Shown: in pieces, positions 47,352 through 55,895 of the stretch
How positions within the stretch are numbered: position 1 is the stretch's first letter
Layout: every line of letters begins with the position of its first letter
DNA from: Desulforapulum autotrophicum HRM2
GTDB taxonomy: Bacteria; Desulfobacterota; Desulfobacteria; Desulfobacterales; Desulfobacteraceae
Assembly: GCF_000020365.1 (NCBI RefSeq)
Contig: NC_012108.1
Span: 4,100,001 to 4,164,000 of the forward strand
Length of the DNA stretch: 64,000 nt
Reading direction: 5' to 3'
Position numbers and translations under genes: made by a program
Notes under the pieces: model-generated
The model's input: only the letters and a program-made list of their open reading frames with translations
Database searches by the model: none
Told to the model about the DNA's origin: nothing

Positions 47352-47744
47352 ATGAGCGCACCCAAAAGATTAGAACAAAGATTAAACCACTTAGAAAGTC
47401 TCCAGGAACGTCAGATGCTTATCCTTGGCAATGGTGCGGCCATCCTTGAAAAGAACCGGATAAAAGAGATAGCCTTTGAAAGGAACCAGGCCTTTGAAAA
47501 TCTCAGGAATGAGTTATCTGCAATTTCAGGGAAAGTCAAAGCCTTGAGGCACCCGGCATTTGAAGGGTGCAGACACCAGGTTGCAAGAATTCTTGAAAGA
47601 GACAAAATCCTGACGCAAATGATCAAAGACCGTCGAGATGAACTTTCAATAAAAATGACGACCATTCAGAAGGGCAGAAGGACATTAAGGGGATACCAGG
47701 GGTCACCAAACCGACCTGGAACTTCCATGGAATATACCGGATAA
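47352..47744 (+). CDS. Coiled-coil protein in the FliT position
   Basis: The 130-residue, highly charged helical protein contains heptad-like stretches (LEQRLNHLESLQERQMLIL and FENLRNELSAISGKVKAL), a His/Cys turn (HPAFEGCRHQ) and a basic C-terminus. Sequence similarity to FliT is not obvious. The place directly after fliS and before flaG, the size and the helical character suggest a FliT-like export chaperone. The start has AAAGG about nine bases upstream. Confidence 0.55.
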   Translation: MSAPKRLEQRLNHLESLQERQMLILGNGAAILEKNRIKEIAFERNQAFENLRNELSAISGKVKALRHPAFEGCRHQVARILERDKILTQMIKDRRDELSIKMTTIQKGRRTLRGYQGSPNRPGTSMEYTG

Positions 47745-47774
47745 ACCAATCCTGTCACTGGAAAAGAGGACAAA

Positions 47775-48176
47775 ATGAACACAAGCAATACTGCAACGAC
47801 AGATACCAATACGATCTCCCCACCTTCATCCCTCTACACGGGCAATGTCAAACGTAACGGCACTGAGCCGACCAACGAATCAGGGCAACTCAAAATCGTT
47901 GGAAAATCAAACAGTATCAGCAAGTTTGACAAAACGGCTAAAGACGTTGTCTCCAAGGAAGAGGCCAGCGATATTGTCGAGAACCTTTACGAACTTACAG
48001 ACATGCTCCAGACCTCCCTGACCTTCCAGGTGGACGAAAAAAGTGACTCTGTGGTCATCAAGGTCATTGACAAAAAGAACAATGGGGTCATCCGCCAGAT
48101 TCCCAACGAAGACATTCTGAAACTGAGGGAAAAAATGGATGAAATGACCGGGCTTCTTTTAAGCGAAAGTGTGTAA
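47775..48176 (+). CDS. flaG: FlaG family protein
   Basis: The 133-residue protein has a disordered Asn/Thr-rich N-terminus and a FlaG domain at about 65-130: LTFQVDEKSDSVVIKVID followed by GVIRQIPNEDILKLREKM. FlaG proteins influence filament length in Vibrio and Campylobacter. The exact mechanism is not settled. GAGGA precedes the ATG. Its stop is seven bases from the end of fliW on the other strand, closing the late flagellin operon. Confidence 0.9.
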   Translation: MNTSNTATTDTNTISPPSSLYTGNVKRNGTEPTNESGQLKIVGKSNSISKFDKTAKDVVSKEEASDIVENLYELTDMLQTSLTFQVDEKSDSVVIKVIDKKNNGVIRQIPNEDILKLREKMDEMTGLLLSESV

Positions 48177-48182
48177 GGGCTG

Positions 48183-48611
48183 TTATCCCGGAAACAGTGA
48201 ATGCTTGAGGGGATACCCGCTGTTTTCGAGGATGAGCTGATAGCTTTCTTTCTTTGCGTTGTTTATGGCAATGGGCCCCATGAGATTGACGGTCATCTGA
48301 TCGGGCCTGTGGGCGGGAATGGTAACCACGGCCAGGTAGGAAATGTCATCATCCCTGCGCCAGGACGCTGCCTTGAGAACCCTGTGCTGGTCAATGGCGT
48401 AATCTTCTATCACAAGAAAAGGGTCAATGACAAAAAAAGCCAGGTCAGGATTGTCCACTGCCTGGTAGAGCTTGAACGGCTCCATAATTTTTTCCTGGAT
48501 CAGCACATAGCGTTTGTAGCTTTCAAAGCCGAGCATCCCGTCGGGCATTACCACTATTTTTGCCTCGTCAACCTCTATCCTGCCAAATTTGCGAGTCTCA
48601 ATTTCCAGCAT
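48183..48611 (-). CDS. fliW: FliW: flagellar assembly factor and CsrA antagonist
   Basis: The 142-residue protein matches FliW: MLEIETRKFGRIEVDEAKIV, MPDGMLGFESYKRYVLIQ and VTIPAHRPDQMTVNLMGPI with a C-terminal QLILENSGYPLKH. FliW binds flagellin or, when flagellin is exported, CsrA, which it inhibits allosterically. The gene follows csrA with 12 bases between them on the minus strand, in the flgN-flgK-flgL-csrA-fliW operon. The length is normal. Confidence 0.95.
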   Translation of the reverse strand: MLEIETRKFGRIEVDEAKIVVMPDGMLGFESYKRYVLIQEKIMEPFKLYQAVDNPDLAFFVIDPFLVIEDYAIDQHRVLKAASWRRDDDISYLAVVTIPAHRPDQMTVNLMGPIAINNAKKESYQLILENSGYPLKHSLFPG

Positions 48612-48623
48612 CCTGATCCTTAT

Positions 48624-48869
48624 TTATTCCTCTTTTTTACTCTTTCTGGCCCAAAGGGTGGCAGCCTTAGCCAAGTCGGTAACGCTTCCCCGTGACGAAA
48701 GGATATTTTCCTGGTGAATCTCTTCGTACACCTCGTTCCTTAACACGGAAACGGTCGACGGCGCATCAATGCCGATGCGAATCCTGTTTTTGCCGATATC
48801 AATGACTTTGACAACGATATCATCGGATATCCTGATACTCTCCCCAACCTTCCGTGTAAGAACAAGCAT
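48624..48869 (-). CDS. csrA: CsrA: carbon storage/translation regulator
   Basis: The 81-residue protein is a typical CsrA: MLVLTRKVGESIRISDDIVVKV, with VLRNEVYEEI and a longer basic C-terminal tail (LWARKSKKEE). It binds GGA-containing mRNA leaders and blocks translation. I chose the ATG at 48869, with GGAG five bases upstream, rather than the frame start at 48893. It is 10 bases after flgL. The arrangement with fliW indicates the flagellin-homeostasis loop known from Bacillus and Campylobacter. Confidence 0.96.
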   Translation of the reverse strand: MLVLTRKVGESIRISDDIVVKVIDIGKNRIRIGIDAPSTVSVLRNEVYEEIHQENILSSRGSVTDLAKAATLWARKSKKEE

Positions 48870-48879
48870 AAACACTCCA

Positions 48880-50958
48880 TTACATGTAATCAACCAGACT
48901 GATGCTCATGATCTTGGAAGTTGAGGCAAGTGCTGCTTCATAGGCTGTCTCAATGGCCTTCAGATCCATCACTGACTGGACAATGTCAGCGTCCTCAACC
49001 ATGGAACGCCTCTCTGTAACGCTTAAGGTAGTTTCCGACATTACATTGACCCTGATTTCAAGGTTATTCTGCTTTAAACCGGAATCGGCAATATAGGACT
49101 GCACCTGGTCCATGTGGGAATCCAGCCGGGACAATGTGCGGGTCAGCCCCTCAACATCGTTTGCGACAAGATAATCCTTTAGATCAAACAGGGTGTTAAA
49201 AACACCCCACTCAGGTGCGTCATCGCTCGCGGGTGGCGTATGGACACTTATTTTAGAATCAAATCCAAGGTCCTTGCCAAGGGCTTTTGCCGAGCTGCTC
49301 GCCGTCCAGTCAAATTGAAGCTCCTTTAACCTGGATTTTCCTTCCTCCTGAATCACAAACACCTTTTTACCACGATCAAAGGAAACTTCATAGTCAATTT
49401 TGCCTGAAACCTCTGGATAGTAATCCTCGGATGCCGTTTCCATCAATGCTTCGATCTCGTTGGCAAGATCTGTAAAATCCGGTGAACCGGTTTCCGAATA
49501 AACAACACCCGGGGTGAGGGTTATGGCCATGGGTCCCTGGAGGCCGTAGCCATCGTCTCTGTCCTCATAAAAAACGATCTCATCGTTATCACCCGCAGTT
49601 ATGGTTATGGGGTCTGATACCAGGGTCGCAGGATCAAAAGAAACCTTGTTGTCGCTGACAACGGCATCCCTTATGTCAACCGAATCAAATCCAATATCCG
49701 GAGCGATACTGGTGCCGACCCCATGACTTAAATCCCCACCCGAAGGATAAAGGTCATCCTGGGTAAAGCCAAGGGCATCTGCCGCGGAATTAAGACTGGG
49801 TTCACTGTTCCAGTTCACCTGAAAAGCCTCAAGATTTGTGCCGCTCTCAGCCCGAATGGCAAATTTATTGGTCACATCATTAAAGGAAACCTGATACCCA
49901 CCCGAAGAGACCTGGTTCATCTCATATTGAACCTTTGAGGCCAGGGATTTACCACTGTCATAATCCTGGGAGGGAATAACAACAGTAAGGGGTTCCCCAA
50001 GGCCTGTCCCTAAATCTTCCCGGAACTCAAAAGTGTTGTTCAATTCAGTAATGGTAAACCCAAGCACGGCCTGATCACTTTCAATGGCGTCGATACTCTT
50101 ACCCGAATGGGTGCCGCTCCCCAAAAGAAGCTCCACATGGGCACCTTTTTTTGATCCGTCATCCTGAATGGAAAACGTCCCAGAGGTTGAATCAAAACGA
50201 ACATCGTATTTCAAACCATACCCTTCATTGGTGGCTGAAACTTTGTCCATGGCAGTTTCAATGGCCTCGGCAAGTTCTTCTTTGGTATAGGTGCCATCGG
50301 CAACAACCGCCGTCAGTTCATTTCCCGCCTGTAAATAATCGGGAGAAAATTCCCTGAAATCAAGTGAATTGTTTGATCCGTCAATGGTGATCTTGTCTTC
50401 CCAGAATATTTTTGCCCCGTTTCTTCCCACCTCAAGGGTTGAAGTCTCACCGGTTTTAATGGAAAACGGGTTTGAGTCGCCGTTGTAAACCACGGCTGTA
50501 GGGTTGAGTTCATTGTCAAAGGTCAAGGGTTTTTCAGAAATTTTTGAACCGCTGAAAATATAGTTGTCCAGCACCTGGGAATTGCCAATATCCACCAATT
50601 GCTTGATGATATTGTCAACATTGTCCGCCATGGCAGCCCTTTGATCCGTGCCCGCTGCAGCACTGGAAAGCTGCTGAATACTAATCTTGAGTTCAAGCAG
50701 AGAATCGTTGGTGGATGTCAGGGCCGCCTCTCCCGTATCAAGCCATGTTTTTCCCATATCAATATTTCTATTAAACTGTTCAAGCCCCTTAAGGTTTGTA
50801 TTCATCCCCATTACCTGGCTCAGGCCAATGGGATCATCGGACATGGAATTGATACGTTTCTGGGTGGAAACGACCTCATTGGCATCCTGGAGATTACTGG
50901 TGATCGTTCCGAGTCGATAGGTGGCCGATGAATAAATTGAAATATTGGGTACTCTCAT
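48880..50958 (-). CDS. flgL: FlgL: hook-filament junction protein (HAP3), enlarged by three modules
   Basis: The 692-residue protein has FlgL ends: MRVPNISIYSSATYRLGTIT at the start and MDLKAIETAYEAALASTSKI at the end. Typical FlgL has 300-420 residues. The extra length is three related modules at about 190-302, 303-400 and 450-568. Each has a (N)NxxxFRE/FYED strand, an amphipathic helix (AEAIETAM or ANEIEALM), a (Y)xVxFD...FxI strand and, in copies 2 and 3, an LGF end. The same unit occurs once in FliD. An AAGGAGGGGGA site precedes it. flgK is 13 bases upstream. Confidence 0.94.
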   Translation of the reverse strand: MRVPNISIYSSATYRLGTITSNLQDANEVVSTQKRINSMSDDPIGLSQVMGMNTNLKGLEQFNRNIDMGKTWLDTGEAALTSTNDSLLELKISIQQLSSAAAGTDQRAAMADNVDNIIKQLVDIGNSQVLDNYIFSGSKISEKPLTFDNELNPTAVVYNGDSNPFSIKTGETSTLEVGRNGAKIFWEDKITIDGSNNSLDFREFSPDYLQAGNELTAVVADGTYTKEELAEAIETAMDKVSATNEGYGLKYDVRFDSTSGTFSIQDDGSKKGAHVELLLGSGTHSGKSIDAIESDQAVLGFTITELNNTFEFREDLGTGLGEPLTVVIPSQDYDSGKSLASKVQYEMNQVSSGGYQVSFNDVTNKFAIRAESGTNLEAFQVNWNSEPSLNSAADALGFTQDDLYPSGGDLSHGVGTSIAPDIGFDSVDIRDAVVSDNKVSFDPATLVSDPITITAGDNDEIVFYEDRDDGYGLQGPMAITLTPGVVYSETGSPDFTDLANEIEALMETASEDYYPEVSGKIDYEVSFDRGKKVFVIQEEGKSRLKELQFDWTASSSAKALGKDLGFDSKISVHTPPASDDAPEWGVFNTLFDLKDYLVANDVEGLTRTLSRLDSHMDQVQSYIADSGLKQNNLEIRVNVMSETTLSVTERRSMVEDADIVQSVMDLKAIETAYEAALASTSKIMSISLVDYM

Positions 50959-50971
50959 GGTCCCCCTCCTT

Positions 50972-53900
50972 TTATCTCATTCCCAAAAGCGTGTTGAGCA
51001 TCTCATCTGACACGGTAACAAGTTTTGATGCTGCACCAAAGGCGTGCTGGTATTTTATCAAATTGATCATTTCCTCATCAAGGGAAACTGCAGAGATGGC
51101 ATCCCGCTGGTCAGTCAAATTCGTTACCATGACGTCTGAAAACTGCCTGCTGCTCTGGATGCTCCTCGATTTAATCCCTAGGGAACCAATCATCCTCTGA
51201 TAGTAGGAGTCAAGGGTGGACAATGTCAGGCTTGACTCAGCATCCACACCCCTGTCATAGGACCAGGTCTCCATATCAATGGTTTTAAACTGAAGGTCAG
51301 AGAGGTTAAGCGCATTGCGGTTATCCCCCTGACTGATCTCCCCGGTCTCGTTGTTAATCATTGCGGCGGAAATGTAGTTGGAATTTAACAAGGCATGGTT
51401 CACCGCCATTGTCATGGAATCATTTCCTGAAAAAAAGGTATTGATACCCGCGGCAGCCATCACCCCTGCTGTGGTCCCTGAATCATCCCCAAAGGCAAAG
51501 CTCAGTTCTGAAGCGTCGGTTTTCAGCAGATCAAAACTAAGGGAGCCCTCCCCTGTGATCTTGTTTTTGAAACTCACCTTAATGTCTGCAATCTCGTCCC
51601 CATTAAAATCAATGCCAAACCCGTCATCATCCCCGCCATCCGGAAGAAGGGTAATGTTACCGCCAGTTGGATCATTTTGTACGGTCCACTGGCCTGAATC
51701 GGCCCTTGCAAAGGTCAGATCCTGAACCTCAAAGTCAAGGTTTGCATAATTCTCAACCGAAACCAGGGTATTGGCTGCCATAAAGCCGACATTGCCACTG
51801 GCATTTTCAAACGACAGGTTCACCACGTCATGATAGGTATCGGAAGCTTCAAAGGTCAACCGGTTGTCCAGGGTTGCCGAGGCTGAGATTCCGGAAGATG
51901 TTCGGTTTACCTGGTCTGCAAAGGAATCAAGGGTCCAGTGCCAGTCGGAAAGCCGCTCTCCCGTGGGCCAGCCATCCCCATTGGTAGATAAAGGGTTACC
52001 CGATGTGTCGGTTGTGATGGTAAACACATCACCGGTAAAAAGGGTTCCGTCAGAAATGACCAGGGTCATCCCATCCACCTCAACCTCAAAGGGCGTTTCT
52101 GGGGTCAAAGGCGGATCTTCTCCCTCAATCTCAAAGCTGCCATATCCATTGCTGCTGGTCCACCGGATTACCAGGGGAGATTCACCATATTCGGGAAGAG
52201 TGCCCACCTTTCCACCGGATTCAACGGTAAACATATAGGTATCGCTGATGCTGTTGGCCGTGCCCCTTATTCTGAAATCAAGGGGGTCCACTGTGCCCGA
52301 GGTATCGGTATTGAGGGTAAGGGTGTTGCCGGCCACCAGTGTTCCTGAACCAATATTGAATGACAGGGTGGTTACCCCCTGTTCCTGAATCTCCACCCGG
52401 CCATCATCCTGCACCTGAATGAGTCCAGACTCACCGGTCAAAAGCCCTTCTGTATCACGTTTTTCCCACTGAATCCAACCGGTTTCATTGTACAGGGTGG
52501 AGGAGGCACTGTTCCTGCCAAAAGCATTTTTTGATTCCAGCAACCCATTCACCGGCTGGTTGGTGGTACTTCCCGTGCCGGTGGAGACCCTGAGGGTGGC
52601 ATCATTACTTACTGCTTCGGTAAAATTGGTGATTTCAATGGGCTCTTCAAGGGCACTGTCCTTTAAAATGGAGACAGACCCTCCAGTGGCAAAAACCGTA
52701 TAATCACCATCAACACCGTCTGTCAGGAACACGTCCTTGATCTCAACCACCAGTCTATCAGCATGATCCTCATCCGTCATGAATCCTGCATCCGGCGTGT
52801 AGGAGACCTTATGGCCATCAACATTAAACCCCACGGTATCTCCGTCCGTAAAATTGGTAAATCCGTCTTTTCCACCCAGGGTAATAATGGAACTGCCGGA
52901 AACGGCCTTTCCGTTCTCAAAAATTTCCCCATTACCAGACCCTGAAACCGAACTGGAAAAGGACATGCCCGGATTATGAACAAGGGTTACCGTGCCGGTA
53001 ATAACAGCGACTTCGTCACCGAAACCAGCCTCATTCACAATTGCACCTTCAAAGGTTATTGTTTCACTGCCATCAACGGCACCGATCTCAAGCCCTTGGA
53101 CCCCAATGGTTTTGCCTGAACTGCTGGTAACGGTCAGACCGGCTGCTGAAAAATCTTCGTCGGTGTTGATCCCGTTGATGGTCTCGGCAGCATCGCCCAG
53201 TGAATCTTCAAACTGCTTCTGAAAGGTTCCCACGGTGGAATCCACGGTAAAGGTCTGATTCAACTTGATTCCGTCAACGACCAGGGTATACTTAACCTCT
53301 TCACCATCAAGAGGAACACCCCCAAGATCAAAGGTTGCCGAAGTTTCTGAAGCATGGGCCTCAACCCCGTCAATTTTGTTCAGGGCATCAGCAATGGAAG
53401 CCGCAGACCTTAAGGCTTGCCCGCCGATATCCTGCACATCAATCTTTTGAGTACCATCTGGACCGCCCGAAATCGTCAGGGTCTGACCGGCAATGGATAA
53501 ATTCAATGCCTCTGAAACGCTTGTACCCGTCTGCACCTCGGCAAGGCCTGACCCGTCAAATTCAGCCACCTCCCGGTCTCCAACTGTGGCGCCTTCCACA
53601 ACGGTCAGCTGATAGCTGGCCTGGACACTGCCCAAGGCCGTCCCCTCCCAGTCGGACACAGCAGCCTCAGAAATACCCATGTCCACCTCAACGGACCGGT
53701 AAACAGGTTCACTACCTGACTGGTCCATGATCCACATTTTAAAATCTTCCCCATAGTCAATCCTGTCCCCAAAGGCAAGGCTTGAAAGAAGGCCACTGTC
53801 ATCGGCTTGATACTCCCCGACAACAGGATCCGTGAAGTATGTAAGACCCGCCCCCTGGGAGTGTTGATAATTCATGGTCCAGATCATGTTTTCAGCAAGT

Positions 53901-54778
53901 ACATCAATGTCGGCCTGGTATTTTGGGATAATCTCGTCCCTGAGATCCAGCCAGCCACCAAGTTTTCCACCGCTTATCTTATCAGAGATATCGACCTTGG
54001 AACCATAGGAACCCTGCCACATGACCTGGTCTTCATCAAAGGAAAGCGCATAATTATCCCCCCCGTTTACCAGGGAGAACCCATTTCCTGCATTGATGAT
54101 AATGGCACCGTTGGACTGTTCAAAGGTGTTAATGTTGATGAGAGTCCCAAGCTCATCCACCAGGGCATTTCTCTCATCCCGCTGACCATTGGCCGTTTTG
54201 TTCAGCTCAAGCCCTGTGATTTCCAGGTTTATGTCTGCGATCTGATCGGTAATGTCGTTAATCTGACCAAGGGTGGTGGAGATTTCACTGTTGAGATCCG
54301 TCCGAAGTCCCGCAAGATCTCCATTTACCGAATTAAAACGCTCGGTAAGATTTTTTGCCGTATCATAAACGGCAACCCGCTCGGAAGACCCAAGAGGGTT
54401 ATTCGACAAATCCTGCCAGGAAGTCCAGAATTGGCCCATAATGCTGTTAATACTGGTTTCTGAAGACTCGTCAAAAAAGCTTTCAACCACGCTCAAATAG
54501 GATTCTGCCTCTTCAAATGCAGCCTGGGAAGATTTTGCATCGGTAAGCCTGTTTTCAAGGAGTTGGTTAACCCGCTGCTGGATCTGATCGACACTGACAC
54601 CCGTGCCGAACAAAAAACCGGAATAAGAGGCCGGGGTGTTGCTCTTTTGATCGGCGACCTGAAGGCTGTAATCTGGATTGTTAACATTGGCGATATTATT
54701 TCCGGTAACGTTAAGTCCGTACTGCTGGGCAGCGATGGCCCCCTGGGCAATGTTCAGTGTGGACGATATTCCTGCCAT
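50972..54778 (-). CDS. flgK: FlgK: hook-filament junction protein (HAP1), very large
   Basis: The 1268-residue protein is about twice the usual FlgK. Conserved ends are present: SSTLNIAQGAIAAQQYGLNVTGNNIANVNN at the N-terminus (split here by function, not by gap) and IKYQHAFGAASKLVTVSDEM near the C-terminus, with the FlgK segment AENMIWTMNYQHSQG at about 300. Residues about 370-1000 hold beta-rich repeats of Gly, Asp, Thr and Ser, with recurring SGSGxxx, DGxxV and TLxISG patterns, probably a surface-exposed variable domain. It lies between flgN and flgL and begins two bases after the flgN stop. Confidence 0.93.
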   Translation of the reverse strand: MAGISSTLNIAQGAIAAQQYGLNVTGNNIANVNNPDYSLQVADQKSNTPASYSGFLFGTGVSVDQIQQRVNQLLENRLTDAKSSQAAFEEAESYLSVVESFFDESSETSINSIMGQFWTSWQDLSNNPLGSSERVAVYDTAKNLTERFNSVNGDLAGLRTDLNSEISTTLGQINDITDQIADINLEITGLELNKTANGQRDERNALVDELGTLININTFEQSNGAIIINAGNGFSLVNGGDNYALSFDEDQVMWQGSYGSKVDISDKISGGKLGGWLDLRDEIIPKYQADIDVLAENMIWTMNYQHSQGAGLTYFTDPVVGEYQADDSGLLSSLAFGDRIDYGEDFKMWIMDQSGSEPVYRSVEVDMGISEAAVSDWEGTALGSVQASYQLTVVEGATVGDREVAEFDGSGLAEVQTGTSVSEALNLSIAGQTLTISGGPDGTQKIDVQDIGGQALRSAASIADALNKIDGVEAHASETSATFDLGGVPLDGEEVKYTLVVDGIKLNQTFTVDSTVGTFQKQFEDSLGDAAETINGINTDEDFSAAGLTVTSSSGKTIGVQGLEIGAVDGSETITFEGAIVNEAGFGDEVAVITGTVTLVHNPGMSFSSSVSGSGNGEIFENGKAVSGSSIITLGGKDGFTNFTDGDTVGFNVDGHKVSYTPDAGFMTDEDHADRLVVEIKDVFLTDGVDGDYTVFATGGSVSILKDSALEEPIEITNFTEAVSNDATLRVSTGTGSTTNQPVNGLLESKNAFGRNSASSTLYNETGWIQWEKRDTEGLLTGESGLIQVQDDGRVEIQEQGVTTLSFNIGSGTLVAGNTLTLNTDTSGTVDPLDFRIRGTANSISDTYMFTVESGGKVGTLPEYGESPLVIRWTSSNGYGSFEIEGEDPPLTPETPFEVEVDGMTLVISDGTLFTGDVFTITTDTSGNPLSTNGDGWPTGERLSDWHWTLDSFADQVNRTSSGISASATLDNRLTFEASDTYHDVVNLSFENASGNVGFMAANTLVSVENYANLDFEVQDLTFARADSGQWTVQNDPTGGNITLLPDGGDDDGFGIDFNGDEIADIKVSFKNKITGEGSLSFDLLKTDASELSFAFGDDSGTTAGVMAAAGINTFFSGNDSMTMAVNHALLNSNYISAAMINNETGEISQGDNRNALNLSDLQFKTIDMETWSYDRGVDAESSLTLSTLDSYYQRMIGSLGIKSRSIQSSRQFSDVMVTNLTDQRDAISAVSLDEEMINLIKYQHAFGAASKLVTVSDEMLNTLLGMR

Positions 54779-54780
54779 GG

Positions 54781-55281
54781 CTATACCTTTGCCCTTATAA
54801 AATGATTGGACTCTCTGCCCTCGCAGATTTTGCCGGAAAATGCATATTGATCCTGGCCCGACATCTTGACAATGGTCGACATTACGTCACCAACCACCTT
54901 GAGGTAATCGTTGATATAGCGTTTATTTTCACTGGCAAGTCCCTGTATTTCATCCTTTTGGGCATCAATGGCAATTTTCATGGCTTCAATTCTGGCCCTG
55001 TCCCTGGTTTTTGAAAGAAGACTTACCAGAGTAGAGAGCCGGAAAGAGGCAGGTTCCATGGAATGAACAATGCCCTGAAGGTCAAGAACCTCCAGGAGTT
55101 TGCACCTCAGGCGTTCAATCTGCCGGGCAATTTCATTTTTTTTCGTTGTAATACGCCATAGGGAATCGACATCCATGGCAAGGATAGCCTGTCTATCCGC
55201 TTCCAAAAGCGCTGTCAATTGCCTGTAGCAGACAAGCTTCTCATGAATCAGGGTTTCAAGCCGGTCGGTAAAATGTTCCAT
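54781..55281 (-). CDS. flgN: FlgN-like export chaperone
   Basis: The helical protein of 166 residues is FlgN-like: EHFTDRLETLIHEKLVCYRQLTALLEADRQAIL and an ITTKKNEIARQIERLR motif, then a coiled tail. FlgN escorts FlgK and FlgL to the export gate. I chose the ATG at 55281 (MEHFTD), with GGGGGA upstream, because the sigma-28 -10 element ends only 10 bases before the first ATG (55293). A transcript starting there would lack a leader for the earlier ATG. A start at 55293 remains possible. Confidence 0.82.
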   Translation of the reverse strand: MEHFTDRLETLIHEKLVCYRQLTALLEADRQAILAMDVDSLWRITTKKNEIARQIERLRCKLLEVLDLQGIVHSMEPASFRLSTLVSLLSKTRDRARIEAMKIAIDAQKDEIQGLASENKRYINDYLKVVGDVMSTIVKMSGQDQYAFSGKICEGRESNHFIRAKV

Positions 55282-55302
55282 GTCATCCCCCATACCTATT
55301 GT

Positions 55303-55329
55303 TTATCGGCATCTGCATGAATTTTTAAA
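55303..55329 (-). promoter_or_regulatory. Sigma-28 promoter of flgN-flgK-flgL-csrA-fliW
   Basis: On the minus strand there is a perfect GCCGATAA (55303-55310). Exactly 11 bases upstream is TTTAAAAA (55322-55329), a weak match to TAAAGTTT. The -10 is the best sigma-28 element in the window. The -35 is poor. It lies directly before flgN. Confidence 0.7.
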
Positions 55330-55521
55330 GTCTGAAGGGATATTTATTGCTACAAAAGGAAAAATTTTCCCTGTTATCTGAAAGGATATCCCCTTTAAAT
55401 GGATATTTGCAACATCCATGCCAAAGAGCTGGGCGTTTTAGGAGACGCAATCCCATGGCCCCATATTCTCCCTATTCTTTCGGGACATCCACCTCTGAAT
55501 ATAGGAACAATTGCAGGCCAG

Positions 55522-55827
55522 CTACCTGTCCAGGGAGGCTTCCAGCATTTCAGCAATGCCAACCCCCCTGCCTGAACCTGCCAGCCGGTCAACAAGTGCC
55601 TGGTCGTACATGGATTCAAAGATCTCAACCCCCTGGCTCTTGCCAAACAGGGCATCCCCGGGCAGGGTCTGGCGCATGGATTTCACCATGGTTGAAAAAA
55701 AAATAGCCTCAAATCCCTGGCAGGCCTTGGTGAGTTCTTTTTGATCCTTGTTCGTGGGATCATTTGCCTTTGCCCTGTCAATTTTAGCCGTGGAAAGGCT
55801 GAGGTCCATTGAATTAATGGGGTCCAT
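55522..55827 (-). CDS. flgJ: FlgJ rod-binding domain protein
   Basis: The 101-residue protein corresponds to the N-terminal rod-binding domain of FlgJ only: KELTKACQGFEAIFFSTMVKSMRQTLP and a GVEIFESMYDQALVDRLAGSGRGVGIAEML C-terminus, the segments that scaffold rod assembly. The peptidoglycan-hydrolase domain present in enterobacterial FlgJ is missing, as in many Desulfobacterota. CGGAGG precedes the ATG. It is the last gene of the flgF-G-A-H-I-J set, and 227 bases of non-coding DNA with the sigma-28 promoter follow. Confidence 0.9.
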   Translation of the reverse strand: MDPINSMDLSLSTAKIDRAKANDPTNKDQKELTKACQGFEAIFFSTMVKSMRQTLPGDALFGKSQGVEIFESMYDQALVDRLAGSGRGVGIAEMLEASLDR

Positions 55828-55895
55828 TTAAATACCTCCGATAAGGGAATAAGGGAAACGCTTCCTGTTAAAGGTTCCCATCAAGCAGATGAAGA

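Noticed and set aside
55294-55521. flgM (anti-sigma-28) between flgJ and flgN
   Set aside because: No suitable frame exists in this 228-bp gap; the gene must lie elsewhere if present.
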